A stretch of 64,000 bases of DNA from Lysinibacillus composti (GCF_016908465.1 NZ_JAFBDY010000003.1:124001-188000); one strand, 5' to 3'. Shown: positions 38,231 through 46,900, numbered from the stretch's first letter. The notes: generated by a model not told the origin, from the sequence alone. Program-made: numbers and translations.

Positions 38231-38266
38231 TCCTCCTTGGAATGTATTGCTCACTTCCTTGTGAGC
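38231..38266 (-). promoter_or_regulatory. CsrA-binding hairpin and overlapping SD site in the hag leader
   Basis: On the minus strand GCTCAC-AAGGAA-GTGAGC (38249-38266) shows ACAAGGAAGT, the CsrA consensus, with GGA in the loop. The Shine-Dalgarno sequence CCAAGGAGGAA at 38230-38240 is a second GGA site. CsrA bound here would block ribosomes, as on B. subtilis hag. Confidence 0.75.
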
Positions 38267-38307
38267 ATTTTGTTATGTACAAGAAAACCGAGCCGGCCGG
38301 ACCCCGT

Positions 38308-38316
38308 CTTCCTTGT
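38308..38316 (-). promoter_or_regulatory. third candidate CsrA site in the hag leader
   Basis: ACAAGGAAG on the minus strand, close to the predicted transcript 5' end, repeating the core of the downstream hairpin site. Confidence 0.4.
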
Positions 38317-38326
38317 TACATTATTT

Positions 38327-38352
38327 ATATCGGAATCCAAGGAGAATGTTTA
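38327..38352 (-). promoter_or_regulatory. sigma-D promoter of hag
   Basis: The minus strand reads TAAA, 15 nt, then CCGATAT, an excellent sigma-D promoter about 105 nt before the hag start, just beyond the csrA stop. Confidence 0.88.
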
Positions 38353-38371
38353 ATAGATTTTTAGAGATTTT

Positions 38372-38590
38372 TTATTTATTTTTTGGAGCTTTTAAAAGGG
38401 CTAAATTCTTTATCACAGCTTCTGTATTGGATACTGATACATCTTGTCTTAGTTCACCACGTATAACATCAATGCTTCTTGGCGCACGTATGCCGATTTT
38501 CACTTGTTCTCCTTTTACTTCGGAAATCACTATTTCGATGTCTTCCCCAATCCAAATTGTCTCGCCTACTTTTCGAGATAATACTAACAT
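38372..38590 (-). CDS. csrA: Translational regulator CsrA
   Basis: A 72-residue CsrA with MLVLSRKVGETIWIGEDI at the start and VKIGIRAPRSIDVIRGEL in the middle, as in Bacillales CsrA. The dimer binds GGA hairpins in hag mRNA and represses translation until FliW titrates it away. It is 4 nt after fliW on the same strand, and the target hag lies next, preserving the whole circuit. Confidence 0.97.
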   Translation of the reverse strand: MLVLSRKVGETIWIGEDIEIVISEVKGEQVKIGIRAPRSIDVIRGELRQDVSVSNTEAVIKNLALLKAPKNK

Positions 38591-38594
38591 GACC

Positions 38595-39032
38595 TCACCC
38601 CTTTATACTTTCTGGAGAGATGTTGTGGCGAATAGCGTATTCCTCATTGTTTAAAATAACTTGCTTTGCTTTATTATTTGTTGTATTCAATACAATTGGT
38701 GCTTTTAAGTTTACAGTTGACTCGACCAATGACTCTTTAAGTGACACAATAGTAAAAACTGCTACTTCTTTTTCATCGTTTATTTCTAACGAGTGAATAG
38801 TTGCTTCATCTAAATCAAAACTATAGTTTGTTGTAACTGCATATGGACTTGTGATTACAAATGCGAGTTCTTTAGTCTTTGTTGATTGTAAAATTTGAAA
38901 TATACTATTTTCTTCTATTGGAAGCTGAACAAAATTTTTCTCATCTTCGAATCCTGGAATTCCATGTTCAAAGGTAATGATGTTGGTTGGTTCCACTTCA
39001 ACTTCTCCCATATATGCTGTTTTGATTTTCAT
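38595..39032 (-). CDS. fliW: Flagellar assembly factor FliW
   Basis: A 145-residue FliW with the family pattern ITFEHGIPGFEDEKNFVQLP near the start and APIVLNTTNNKAKQVIL near the end. FliW binds either flagellin or CsrA; when flagellin is exported, freed FliW inactivates CsrA. It is next to csrA. With three flagellins here, an open question is which of them FliW senses. Confidence 0.96.
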   Translation of the reverse strand: MKIKTAYMGEVEVEPTNIITFEHGIPGFEDEKNFVQLPIEENSIFQILQSTKTKELAFVITSPYAVTTNYSFDLDEATIHSLEINDEKEVAVFTIVSLKESLVESTVNLKAPIVLNTTNNKAKQVILNNEEYAIRHNISPESIKG

Positions 39033-39054
39033 TTTCTGCTCTCCTAACTTATCT

Positions 39055-39609
39055 TTAAACTAACCAATCAATTTTCATTGAAGGATCTTGTAGCATCTCA
39101 ACTTTTACTTTTCCGGGTGTGTAGTTGTGGATTGGTTTGTTTGCCTTAGAATTGTTTATAACTTTTTGTTGCTCGACTTGAATATCAACATTTCCAGGTT
39201 CAAAGTTTACTTTTACGCTCCCAGCAGATGGGACAAACTTGATATTTAAACTTGAATAAGGTTGTTTCCCCCAATTGGAAGCATGAGAAGCGATTGGATT
39301 TCCACCGTTTTCAATACGCATCAATTCATTTCCTTCTTGTGCACGTCGAGCAATCCCATTCATAGCTTCTTCCTGACTATGTTGGGCTACTTCTGAAGTT
39401 CTTCTGCGGGAACTTTTTAAATCTAGATCTGCTCTAGCTTCTGTTGTATCAATCGACAATTTCGATTTTGTTGTTTCCATCTTTAAAATGGCTTTTGGTT
39501 GTTGTAGGTCGAGATTTGCTTTTGGTTGTTGTATTTCTTGGACAGGCTTTTGAATAGTAAGGCCAATCTGTGCTTTTGTAGATTGTATTTGTAGTTTTGG
39601 GATATTCAC
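39055..39609 (-). CDS. yviE: DUF6470 family protein YviE
   Basis: A 184-residue protein of the YviE family, always found between flgL and fliW in Bacillales. The N-terminal third consists of repeated short strands of the type I-Q-x-P-K-A-x-L (IQQPKANLDLQQPKA). The C-terminal part has KVNFEPGNVDIQVE. It has no signal peptide. The function is unknown; location implies late flagellar assembly. The hairpin after flgL may reduce its expression relative to flgKL. Confidence 0.85.
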   Translation of the reverse strand: MNIPKLQIQSTKAQIGLTIQKPVQEIQQPKANLDLQQPKAILKMETTKSKLSIDTTEARADLDLKSSRRRTSEVAQHSQEEAMNGIARRAQEGNELMRIENGGNPIASHASNWGKQPYSSLNIKFVPSAGSVKVNFEPGNVDIQVEQQKVINNSKANKPIHNYTPGKVKVEMLQDPSMKIDWLV

Positions 39610-39629
39610 GGTTTCTCCTCCCTTTAAAG

Positions 39630-39660
39630 AAAGCGTTTGAACAAATTGTCCAAACGCTTT
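39630..39660 (-). terminator. hairpin after flgL, possible partial terminator
   Basis: AAAGCGTTTG / CAAACGCTTT with an 11-nt loop, within the 54-nt gap between flgL and yviE. The T run is short, so read-through is likely. Confidence 0.6.
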
Positions 39661-39663
39661 TCA

Positions 39664-40539
39664 TTATGATAAGAAATCTGTTAACGTAGGTTGAATAATT
39701 CGTGCACCTACAGAAAGTGCTGCACGATGGACTGATTCTTGTGCTATCATTTCCGAAATGGCTTTTTCATAATCAATATCTTCATTTTCGGAGACCCTTG
39801 TTGTTGCAATAATTTCTTGAGTTGATAGTCGATCTTCCATCAATTCTACACGGTTTTGTCTAGCTCCTACGCCCGCCCGTGTATTGGATAAAGTGCTCAT
39901 ATTAGTATCCATCGTATCTAAGTGTTTGGATAGATCTGTTACCGAATTAGTAATATCATCATCTATTGTCTGGAACATTTGGTCGATCTGTTCAAACATT
40001 TTAATAGGTGTTGTATTGGCATTAATCGTAATGCCATTATAGACTTCAATATCCACTTTATTCTCAAAAGCTTTATCTTCTAAATCGTAACCTTTTCCCT
40101 CTTGATAAAGTGGGGTTGTTGTTTTTGTACCACTGAAAATATATTTGTCACCAATTTTTGTATTTGCAAGATCTTGAATATGTTCTCTTAACTGTTTAAG
40201 CTCACTGTTTATACTTTCACGATCCGAATCTGTCGTTGTTCCGTTCGATGCTTGTACTAATAATTCTCTTGTACGTTGTAATGCGGAACTCACTTTATCT
40301 AGAGTATCGTCCGTTGTATCTAGCCAGCTTTCTGCTTCCCCAATATTTCGTTGGAATTGTTCAACTTGAGATAGTTCTGTACGATACTGAATTCCCTTCA
40401 TGGCAACTACTGGGTCATCAGATGGACGAGTTATTTTCTTTCCTGTATTAATTTGCTCTTGTACTTTGCTAAGCTTCGAATAGCTACTCGATAAATTTCG
40501 AAGCATATTATTTGAAAGCATAGTTTGTGTTACGCGCAT
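39664..40539 (-). CDS. flgL: Flagellar hook-filament junction protein FlgL (HAP3)
   Basis: A 291-residue protein related to flagellin, with MRVTQTMLSNNMLRNLSSSYSK-type N-terminal helix (conserved TMLSNNMLRNL) and QEQINTGKKITRPSDDPVVA. It ends in a D0-like helix. It forms the upper junction ring between hook and filament. It lies 15 nt after flgK. Length matches B. subtilis FlgL (298). Confidence 0.95.
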   Translation of the reverse strand: MRVTQTMLSNNMLRNLSSSYSKLSKVQEQINTGKKITRPSDDPVVAMKGIQYRTELSQVEQFQRNIGEAESWLDTTDDTLDKVSSALQRTRELLVQASNGTTTDSDRESINSELKQLREHIQDLANTKIGDKYIFSGTKTTTPLYQEGKGYDLEDKAFENKVDIEVYNGITINANTTPIKMFEQIDQMFQTIDDDITNSVTDLSKHLDTMDTNMSTLSNTRAGVGARQNRVELMEDRLSTQEIIATTRVSENEDIDYEKAISEMIAQESVHRAALSVGARIIQPTLTDFLS

Positions 40540-40554
40540 GATGGGTACCTCCTA

Positions 40555-42279
40555 CTATAATCCTGCACGGCCCAAGCCGTTGATTATTTTGTCTAATATT
40601 TCATCGATGACTGAAATCATCCGTGCATTGGCGTTATATGCTTGCTGGAAAGAAATCATATTTGTCATTTCTTCATCCAATGAAACAGAACTAACAGAGG
40701 CACGTCTTTCCGTCACTGATTGTTGAAGGGTTTCCGCGTTATATTGCATTCGATTTGCTTCAATCCCATCAACCCCTAATTGTCCGATGATTCCTTCAAA
40801 ATACGTTTGAACACTACTTCCTTCTAATGAAGATAGAAATTGTGATTTTAGATTAGCAAGTTTTTGAGATTGCTTACCGTTCCCTGGTTCTGCTTGTCCT
40901 ACTGCAGAATCTGAAGCTGCAATTTTATCAGGGTTATTAATAATATCTTGTGAAACATATATATTTCCAGCTGTTATTTTAGTGGTAGTTCCGTCCGCTT
41001 TTGTTACCGTTCCATCTGGTTTTATAACTGTTCCATCAGCAGTTGTGACAGTTCCATCTTCAGCAATGACTGACCCCTCTGCTGAAATTTCAGTCCCATC
41101 TATTGCACCTTTTGGAATAAAGAATTGTTCACCCTGATTACCATCAATATCTGTACCTTGAATATGTAACTTATTAAACTCGGCTGCGAACGACATAGCT
41201 AATTGGTCAAGTTTCGCAATCATATCAGAGTATAAACTTTTCTCAGTATCTTGGTTACCACTTCCATCTGTTGAATACGAATAAGAATTAACCAGTGATT
41301 TCAATTTTCCTAAATCACTGAAATTGTTAATTTTGTTAGTTGTTTCTGTTCCCTCAATTGTCCAATCGTTATTAAGAGGAACATCGTCGCCATTTTCATC
41401 CACTTTTACAATGTGGAATCCTGTCACCATTTCTTTTGGGGTAATCCCATCTTCATCTGGTGTGTAGTCTCCAGTGTTACGCAGTTGTGCAAAGTTTTTA
41501 CCATCCACAAGTTTAACCGTATTGCCGTCTTTTAATTTCAAGGAAACGGTAACAGAACCTTCTGCATTCGTAGCTGAGTTTCCACCAGAAGGGATATTCT
41601 TTGTTTCAATAGGAAAATATGAAGATAGTTCATCTAGTAATCTGTCACGAGCGTCATATAAATCATTTGGCGTGTAACCATTTGGTTCAGAAGCTAAAAT
41701 TTGCTGATTTAAACTCGCGATTTGAGATATAACTGAGTTTGCATCTTTTATAACGACACCAATTTCTGTTCGAGCATTTTCTTTTAATTGAGTAATTGAT
41801 TTATGCAAGTAGTTAAATGAATCAGCTACTGCAATTCCGCGCTGAACTACAACTGAACGGGCACCACCGTTTTCAGGGTTTACCGTAAGATCTTGTAAAG
41901 CAGCGGTAAAATCATCTAGTGCCTTTGACAATCCATATTCTGATGGTTCATTTAAAACATCTTCCATTTGTGAAATAGTTTTCGCTCTTTCCGTCCAATA
42001 TCCTAATTTACTTGTTTCTTGACGATATTGGCGGTCTACAAAATCATCACGAATTCTTTGGACTGAACCCGCTTCAACCCCTGTACCGAGACTATACTTT
42101 GTAGATTGATTATTTAAACCGACACCAGGGTAGGACACTGTTTCTTGTAAATTTACACGTTGTCTTGAATAACCTTCTGTATTTGCATTTGCTATATTAT
42201 GCCCTGTTGTATAGAGAGCCGTTTGTTGTGTATATAATCCGCGCTTACTTGTTTCTAAGCCCATAAATGTGGAGCGCAT
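40555..42279 (-). CDS. flgK: Flagellar hook-associated protein FlgK (HAP1)
   Basis: A 574-residue junction protein, about 65 residues longer than in B. subtilis. The start contains GLETSKRGLYTQQTALYTTG and NIANANTEGYSRQRV; the end contains EMTNMISFQQAYNANARMI. At ~399-434 there are five 7-residue units of the form x-x-D-G-T-V-x (AEDGTVT, TADGTVI, KPDGTVT, KADGTTT), a local tandem expansion. The role is to link hook and filament with FlgL. GGAGGAG precedes the ATG. Confidence 0.95.
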   Translation of the reverse strand: MRSTFMGLETSKRGLYTQQTALYTTGHNIANANTEGYSRQRVNLQETVSYPGVGLNNQSTKYSLGTGVEAGSVQRIRDDFVDRQYRQETSKLGYWTERAKTISQMEDVLNEPSEYGLSKALDDFTAALQDLTVNPENGGARSVVVQRGIAVADSFNYLHKSITQLKENARTEIGVVIKDANSVISQIASLNQQILASEPNGYTPNDLYDARDRLLDELSSYFPIETKNIPSGGNSATNAEGSVTVSLKLKDGNTVKLVDGKNFAQLRNTGDYTPDEDGITPKEMVTGFHIVKVDENGDDVPLNNDWTIEGTETTNKINNFSDLGKLKSLVNSYSYSTDGSGNQDTEKSLYSDMIAKLDQLAMSFAAEFNKLHIQGTDIDGNQGEQFFIPKGAIDGTEISAEGSVIAEDGTVTTADGTVIKPDGTVTKADGTTTKITAGNIYVSQDIINNPDKIAASDSAVGQAEPGNGKQSQKLANLKSQFLSSLEGSSVQTYFEGIIGQLGVDGIEANRMQYNAETLQQSVTERRASVSSVSLDEEMTNMISFQQAYNANARMISVIDEILDKIINGLGRAGL

Positions 42280-42348
42280 AAAGTCTCCTCCTTTTAATCA
42301 TGTTCTCAATTTCTATGTAAAATATGTGCGGCTAATTTACGCACACTG

Positions 42349-42849
42349 CTATGCTTGTGAATCAAAATATCCCTTTTTCGGAATTGGGTTTTGGCCGCGC
42401 ACTTCTTTTCCTGAATAGTTAATTTGTTCAGTACTCGGGCGCATCATTTCCATCGTCATATTAACAAATTGCAATGATTGAAAAACTAACTTTTGGTTCA
42501 AGTCATTTTGTTGTTTTAATTCATCAATCACTGAAATTAAGCGTTTACGAACAGCTTGTAATTCACTTTTTTCTGTTTCATCCTCAGTAGCTTCAATGAC
42601 ATCGGCAACAGATGATGTGTCAGCTGGAGCAATTCCTTTTGCTCGAAGGTATTCCGTCACCACTTGCTGACGCTGTTGCTCTAATGTTTCAATCGCGGCT
42701 ACATGAGATTGCTCAATTTTCAACATTTGATCAAGTTCTTCCATGTCGCCCTTTTTCACAAGCTCCGTTTTGCGGTAAGAATGTTCAAGCAAACTTCTAT
42801 GCATTTTTTCAAGTTTTTCTAGGATTGTCATAATCGTCTGAACGGACAT
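42349..42849 (-). CDS. flgN: Flagellar export chaperone FlgN
   Basis: A 166-residue, mostly helical protein with LEKLEKMHRSLLEHSYRKTE near the start and an unstructured tail. This is the FlgN family, which chaperones FlgK and FlgL. It sits 14 nt after flgM and 69 nt before flgK. Confidence 0.88.
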   Translation of the reverse strand: MSVQTIMTILEKLEKMHRSLLEHSYRKTELVKKGDMEELDQMLKIEQSHVAAIETLEQQRQQVVTEYLRAKGIAPADTSSVADVIEATEDETEKSELQAVRKRLISVIDELKQQNDLNQKLVFQSLQFVNMTMEMMRPSTEQINYSGKEVRGQNPIPKKGYFDSQA

Positions 42850-42863
42850 GGTTTAGAACTCCT

Positions 42864-43127
42864 TTATTTTTTGTAATATCTCAAAACATCTTCTGCTAAC
42901 TTATTCGCATCAACTTTGTATTCACCTGATTGAATTTGTTCTTTTAATTTTTGAAGTTTTTCCGTGCGTTCTGTATTGTAGTTTGAAGAAATTTGCATTT
43001 CCTTTGCAGCAGAAGAGATTTCGATTTTATCCACTGAAGATGATGATTTCTCACTCATCGGTTTAATGGTGTTTTGTTGTTTCGTATATGGATTCACTGA
43101 ATGGATTCCGTATGAAGTAATTTTCAC
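42864..43127 (-). CDS. flgM: Anti-sigma-D factor FlgM
   Basis: An 87-residue protein, unstructured at its N-terminus, with a C-terminal binding segment (VDKIEISSAAKEMQ, then LKEQIQSGEYKVDANKLAEDVL) typical of FlgM. It holds sigma-D inactive until hook completion. Because it lies in a sigma-D-dependent operon, it forms a negative feedback loop on the flagellin promoters in this window. Confidence 0.94.
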   Translation of the reverse strand: MKITSYGIHSVNPYTKQQNTIKPMSEKSSSSVDKIEISSAAKEMQISSNYNTERTEKLQKLKEQIQSGEYKVDANKLAEDVLRYYKK

Positions 43128-43291
43128 AATTGCCTCTTCCCTTCATAAGATTGTCTAATCATTATTTCGGCTCGTTCACGAAATTGTTAAGGATAAATAT
43201 TAAAAAAGCTCACATTTCTATTATTAACCTTCAATTGTTTATTTTAAATAACAATTGTAAAGTTATTAAACAAAATGCAAGCTTATTATAA

Positions 43292-43708
43292 TTATCGACT
43301 TCTTTTTCCAGCTAAATAAGTGGCTCTTTCATTTTCGGTGACTTTATCTTTAAATTCTTGAGTTGCTTCAAACGAACGTAAATCAGCAGTTAGTTCTCCT
43401 TTACAACGGTCACACAATTTACCGTTATTTGTTAAACGCCCACAATTGTCGCATGGGTAGCCTAAATTAGGGAACATCGCAGGGTGTAAACGTTTCTTTT
43501 TAACCCATTTGTACAATAACTCTTCTTTAACTCCCGTAGCTTCAACAATCCGTTCCACAGTCGCTGCACGATTTTCACGTTTTCGTAAAAAACGATAAAC
43601 TACCTCATACAGCTCTTCTTCATTTCTCGCACACTTATTACAGATATCTCTTATGCCAATATAATTAAACAATTCTCCACAGCTAGGGCAATTTCTTATT
43701 TCAGCCAT
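43292..43708 (-). CDS. yvyF: YvyF, TIGR03826-type flagellar operon protein
   Basis: A 138-residue protein with an N-terminal zinc ribbon (NCPSCGELF and ICNKCARNEEE), a central helix-turn-helix-like region (RIVEATGVKEELLYKWVKKK), and a second Cys4 group (CDNCGRLTNNGKLCDRC). B. subtilis YvyF sits at the same place, and the molecular role is unknown. ATG at 43708 is 8 nt after GGAGG. It is first in the yvyF-flgM-flgN-flgK-flgL run. Confidence 0.88.
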   Translation of the reverse strand: MAEIRNCPSCGELFNYIGIRDICNKCARNEEELYEVVYRFLRKRENRAATVERIVEATGVKEELLYKWVKKKRLHPAMFPNLGYPCDNCGRLTNNGKLCDRCKGELTADLRSFEATQEFKDKVTENERATYLAGKRSR

Positions 43709-43721
43709 AATCCATTCCTCC

Positions 43722-43750
43722 ATTATATTTTCGGTTTCCGAAATATAATT
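43722..43750 (-). promoter_or_regulatory. hairpin abutting the yvyF ribosome site
   Basis: ATTATATTTCGG and its complement form about 12 bp with one bulge and an AAA loop. The stem ends at the base before GGAGG. It may modulate translation of yvyF. Confidence 0.45.
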
Positions 43751-43763
43751 ATCTATATTCTTT

Positions 43764-43790
43764 ATATCGGCTCTAGGCTACCTAATATTA
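43764..43790 (-). promoter_or_regulatory. sigma-D promoter of yvyF-flgM-flgN-flgK-flgL
   Basis: The minus strand reads TAAT, 15 nt, then a perfect GCCGATAT, about 55 nt before the yvyF start and within the gap after comFC. Confidence 0.82.
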
Positions 43791-43809
43791 ATAAGAATAT
43801 GGTGAATTT

Positions 43810-44418
43810 TTATACTCTAATGAGGGTGAAGGCTGTTACTGAATTAGCACCTGTTTCAAGTAATAAATTTTTTGCATGAGAAATGGTCGTTCCTGTTGTG
43901 TATATGTCGTCTATTAACAGGATGTCTTGGTCTTTTACTTGGTCAGTTGAAACCTTTAGTTTAAATATTTGTGGCGTTGTAATACGCTCTTCTCTTGTTT
44001 TCTCTCCTTGAGTCTCCATCGTGATTTTATCTAGGAAATGTTCAAAATTAATATTTGCCGCTATTAGCAGTTCATCCACATGGGCAAAGGTTCTTTCTTT
44101 TAATTTGACTGGGTGCATTGGTATTGGAACAATAATCGCTTCCTTTTTAGTCAACGATTTATGAATATGATCTCGAAAAACTTTCGCTAGTACAACATCA
44201 TGCATGAACTTATATAGATGAAGATAGTCTTTCATCACCTCATTATATTGATAGAGTGCGATGACTTCTTCATCTCCTGTTTGCGGATAAAGTTCAAACT
44301 TATTCTCGCAATCTTGGCAAATCATTTTAGGATATGCATTGGTTAATAGTGTTTTCCAAGTAATCATTTCATTCAGTGGAGCATTGCACAACAAACAATT
44401 CGTCACTTCACGCTTCAT
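43810..44418 (-). CDS. comFC: Competence protein ComFC (phosphoribosyltransferase-like)
   Basis: A 202-residue protein. An N-terminal zinc site (CLLC...CQDC) is followed by a type I phosphoribosyltransferase fold whose PRPP loop reads ILLIDDIYTTGTTI. ComFC is needed for uptake of single-stranded DNA, working with the ComFA helicase. The start overlaps the comFA stop (ATGA), so the two are coupled. comFB, present between them in B. subtilis, is missing. Confidence 0.93.
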   Translation of the reverse strand: MKREVTNCLLCNAPLNEMITWKTLLTNAYPKMICQDCENKFELYPQTGDEEVIALYQYNEVMKDYLHLYKFMHDVVLAKVFRDHIHKSLTKKEAIIVPIPMHPVKLKERTFAHVDELLIAANINFEHFLDKITMETQGEKTREERITTPQIFKLKVSTDQVKDQDILLIDDIYTTGTTISHAKNLLLETGANSVTAFTLIRV

Positions 44419-45854
44419 ACTGTCACCTTCTCGAATCCTTCTTTATTGAGTCGAAGGATTTCCTCTCTTGCGACATCCATTTCCATTGTGATTCCATGAT
44501 GAAAAAAGACAATTTCCCCGTCAGGAAACTGAACGTTTCGGCCAACTCGACCACTAATTTGAATCAGTGCGCTTGAGGTAAAGATTTTTGATTCTGCCCC
44601 GACTACCGCCACTTGCACATTTTTAATGGTGATGCCGCGCTCTAGAATCGTTGTAGTAAGTAGCCCTGGAATTTCTTCATTACGCAGCTTCACTACTTTT
44701 TCTTTTCGATTCGGATCTTCAGCATGAACGCTTATTATTTTCGGGTCAATTTCTTGGAATAGAGGCGTTGCGAGCTCCATTAGTTGAATTGTCGGAAAGA
44801 AAATTAAGAATGGTGCTTTCTGCTCTAATCTAGTTTTCATCCAACTGATTAGTTTTGGTGGAAGTTTGCCCTTATTTATTTTTTTATCGTATGACCAAAG
44901 TGATACAAATCGAGGGACCGGTAGAGGGTAGCCGTGATATCTTCTTGGGATAAAAGAGTGACCCCAGTTCTCTTGTTTTACTTGGGAAAGAATTTTTAGA
45001 GAAGGTGTAGCCGTAACGAATGCAATGGGTGCCTCATTCTTCCTCACTTTGTAAACAGCCTTTTGTAGAGCTTGATCGGAAGTATATGGAAAAGCATCTG
45101 CCTCATCCACTATGACCACATCAAAGGCTTTTTCAAATCTAAAGAGTTGGTGAGTCGTTGCAATGACAAGCTGTGCAAAACCTGGTTGTTTCGGGGAACC
45201 CCCATAGTAGGCATGAAGAATCGTATTTGGGAAGACTTTTTGAAAACGTGGAAAAAGCTCTAACACAACATCAGTACGGGGTGTTGCAACGCAAACTCGC
45301 AACCCCTTATTGAGCGCAAAGTGAACTGCTGGAAAAAGTATTTCTGTTTTTCCTGCCCCACAAACTGCATGAATAAGATGATTTCTCTTCAAATTGATGC
45401 TCGCGATTAATTCATTAGATGCTTGCTCTTGAGCCTTCGTGAATTTCCCTTCCCAAGCTAGTTCGTGATGGTGCTTGAAGTTTGGTACAGGTCCACTCCA
45501 AACAATCAAATCCGTACACCTACTCATTCGCCCCATATTAATGCAATGTCTACAGTAAACACAAAGCTCATTACAGCGAGCACATTCAAATTGGATAAAT
45601 TCTTCTTGGTTCTCATTGTGGCATCGGTTGCATTTGAAGAATTTTTGTTTGAATAGGTTAGGTGATTGAATCACAGTGATGGCAGAACGGATGGAGAGAT
45701 GGTTGGAGTTTATATACTTTTCAATCTTTTCTTTTGGGAAGGGGGTGTTGTTACGTGTCCAAATTCGACCGATGAAAAAGTCTCGGATTTGCGGTTCGAT
45801 CATGATACCTTTGTAATTTCGGTAATCATTTTGTTTTGAAAGTTTTTTGTGCAT
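44415..45854 (-). CDS. comFA: Competence DNA-translocating ATPase ComFA
   Basis: A 479-residue DEAD-type helicase-like ATPase. A four-cysteine zinc region (CNRC...CARC...CVYC) lies at ~76-106. Walker A is VCGAGKTE (~164-171), Walker B is VIVDEADAF, and the late motif is QISGRVGRN. ComFA pulls one strand of incoming DNA through ComEC. AGGAGG precedes the ATG at 45854. An alternative ATG lies 17 codons in. Expression is expected to depend on ComK, although no canonical K-box was found upstream. Confidence 0.94.
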   Translation of the reverse strand: MHKKLSKQNDYRNYKGIMIEPQIRDFFIGRIWTRNNTPFPKEKIEKYINSNHLSIRSAITVIQSPNLFKQKFFKCNRCHNENQEEFIQFECARCNELCVYCRHCINMGRMSRCTDLIVWSGPVPNFKHHHELAWEGKFTKAQEQASNELIASINLKRNHLIHAVCGAGKTEILFPAVHFALNKGLRVCVATPRTDVVLELFPRFQKVFPNTILHAYYGGSPKQPGFAQLVIATTHQLFRFEKAFDVVIVDEADAFPYTSDQALQKAVYKVRKNEAPIAFVTATPSLKILSQVKQENWGHSFIPRRYHGYPLPVPRFVSLWSYDKKINKGKLPPKLISWMKTRLEQKAPFLIFFPTIQLMELATPLFQEIDPKIISVHAEDPNRKEKVVKLRNEEIPGLLTTTILERGITIKNVQVAVVGAESKIFTSSALIQISGRVGRNVQFPDGEIVFFHHGITMEMDVAREEILRLNKEGFEKVTV

Positions 45855-45877
45855 GGTTGTCCTCCTTTAGGAAATAT

Positions 45878-45912
45878 AATTTATCCGCCATTATTTCTAA
45901 TTTATCCGCCAA
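45878..45912. repeat. 21-nt direct repeat in the comFA leader
   Basis: TAATTTATCCGCCA occurs at 45878-45891 and again at 45899-45912, 21 nt apart, directly upstream of the comFA ribosome site. Confidence 0.65.
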
Positions 45913-45966
45913 GCGACTTTTCATAGTATATAGAATAATTTTCCATTTAATTTTATGCTTTCAACT

Positions 45967-46000
45967 AAAAAAATAGCCCCTACCCAAAAGTAGAGACTAT
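45967..46000 (-). terminator. terminator after degV
   Basis: ATAGTCTCTAC / GTAGGGGCTAT on the minus strand with a 6-nt loop, then TTTTTTT. Confidence 0.85.
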
Positions 46001-46054
46001 CACCTTTAACGCTATTTAAATTTTTAACGAACCTTCTTGCTAGCAAGGTAAACC

Positions 46055-46900
46055 TTAATCCACCTTCACCCACCCTAAACCTAGTGCTCCTTCACCTAAG
46101 TGAGTTCCGATAACAGGACCGAAGTAGCTGATGTTAAAGTGAACGTTTGGATAAGCTGAGGATAATTGCGCCATCCATTCTTGCGCTTCACTTTCGCTGT
46201 TTGCGTGAATGATTGTTGCTTGAAGTTGGTCATACTTCGCCGCATCTTTTGCGAGTATTTCCTCGACTCGGCGTAAGGCTTTTTTCTTCGTACGAATTTT
46301 TTCAAACGGAACGATGACTTTATTCTCAAAATTTAGAATTGGCTTCACTTGCAATAAACCACCAACGAGTGCCGCCGCTGCAGATAATCTTCCTCCACGT
46401 TGTAGATGGGATAAATCATCGACAATAAAGTATGCGTCCATTGATTTTTTCATTTCTTCAAGTTTGTCCAAAATTTCCTGAGCGGATGCACCTTCTTGAG
46501 CCATCTGTGCAGCCTTTAGTGCATAGTATCCTTGAGGTGAACAAGAGATTTCACTGTCGAATGCGTGGACTTTTATGCCTTCGACCATGTCACCTGCTTG
46601 TACAGCTCCTTGGTATGTCCCACTGATGCCACTTGATAAATGGATTGAAATCACTTCATCATAGTCTTTAGAAAGTTCCTCAAAAAGTTGTACAAACTTC
46701 CCAACTGGTGGTTGTGTAGTTTTTGGGAACGTCTTTGCTCCGCGCGCTTTTCTGTAAAACTCAGAAGCAGTGATTTCAACTTCTTCTTCGTAACTTCCAT
46801 CTTCTAAATTGACACTTAAAGGAATCATCCGAATGTTGTAGCGTGTGCGTTCTTCCGGTGTTAAATATGCTGTACTATCGGTTACGACTGCAATACTCAT
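46055..46900 (-). CDS. degV: DegV family fatty-acid-binding protein
   Basis: A 281-residue DegV protein, starting MSIAVVTDSTAYLT and containing TTQPPVGKFVQLFEEL, SIHLSSGISGTYQGAVQAG and DDLSHLQRGGRLS. Relatives (FakB) present fatty acids to the FakA kinase for phosphorylation and phospholipid synthesis. B. subtilis degV lies next to degSU, and here it is also nearby, separated by a lipoprotein gene. AGGAGAG lies 12 nt before the chosen ATG; a GTG at 46912 is an alternative. Confidence 0.9.
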   Translation of the reverse strand: MSIAVVTDSTAYLTPEERTRYNIRMIPLSVNLEDGSYEEEVEITASEFYRKARGAKTFPKTTQPPVGKFVQLFEELSKDYDEVISIHLSSGISGTYQGAVQAGDMVEGIKVHAFDSEISCSPQGYYALKAAQMAQEGASAQEILDKLEEMKKSMDAYFIVDDLSHLQRGGRLSAAAALVGGLLQVKPILNFENKVIVPFEKIRTKKKALRRVEEILAKDAAKYDQLQATIIHANSESEAQEWMAQLSSAYPNVHFNISYFGPVIGTHLGEGALGLGWVKVD

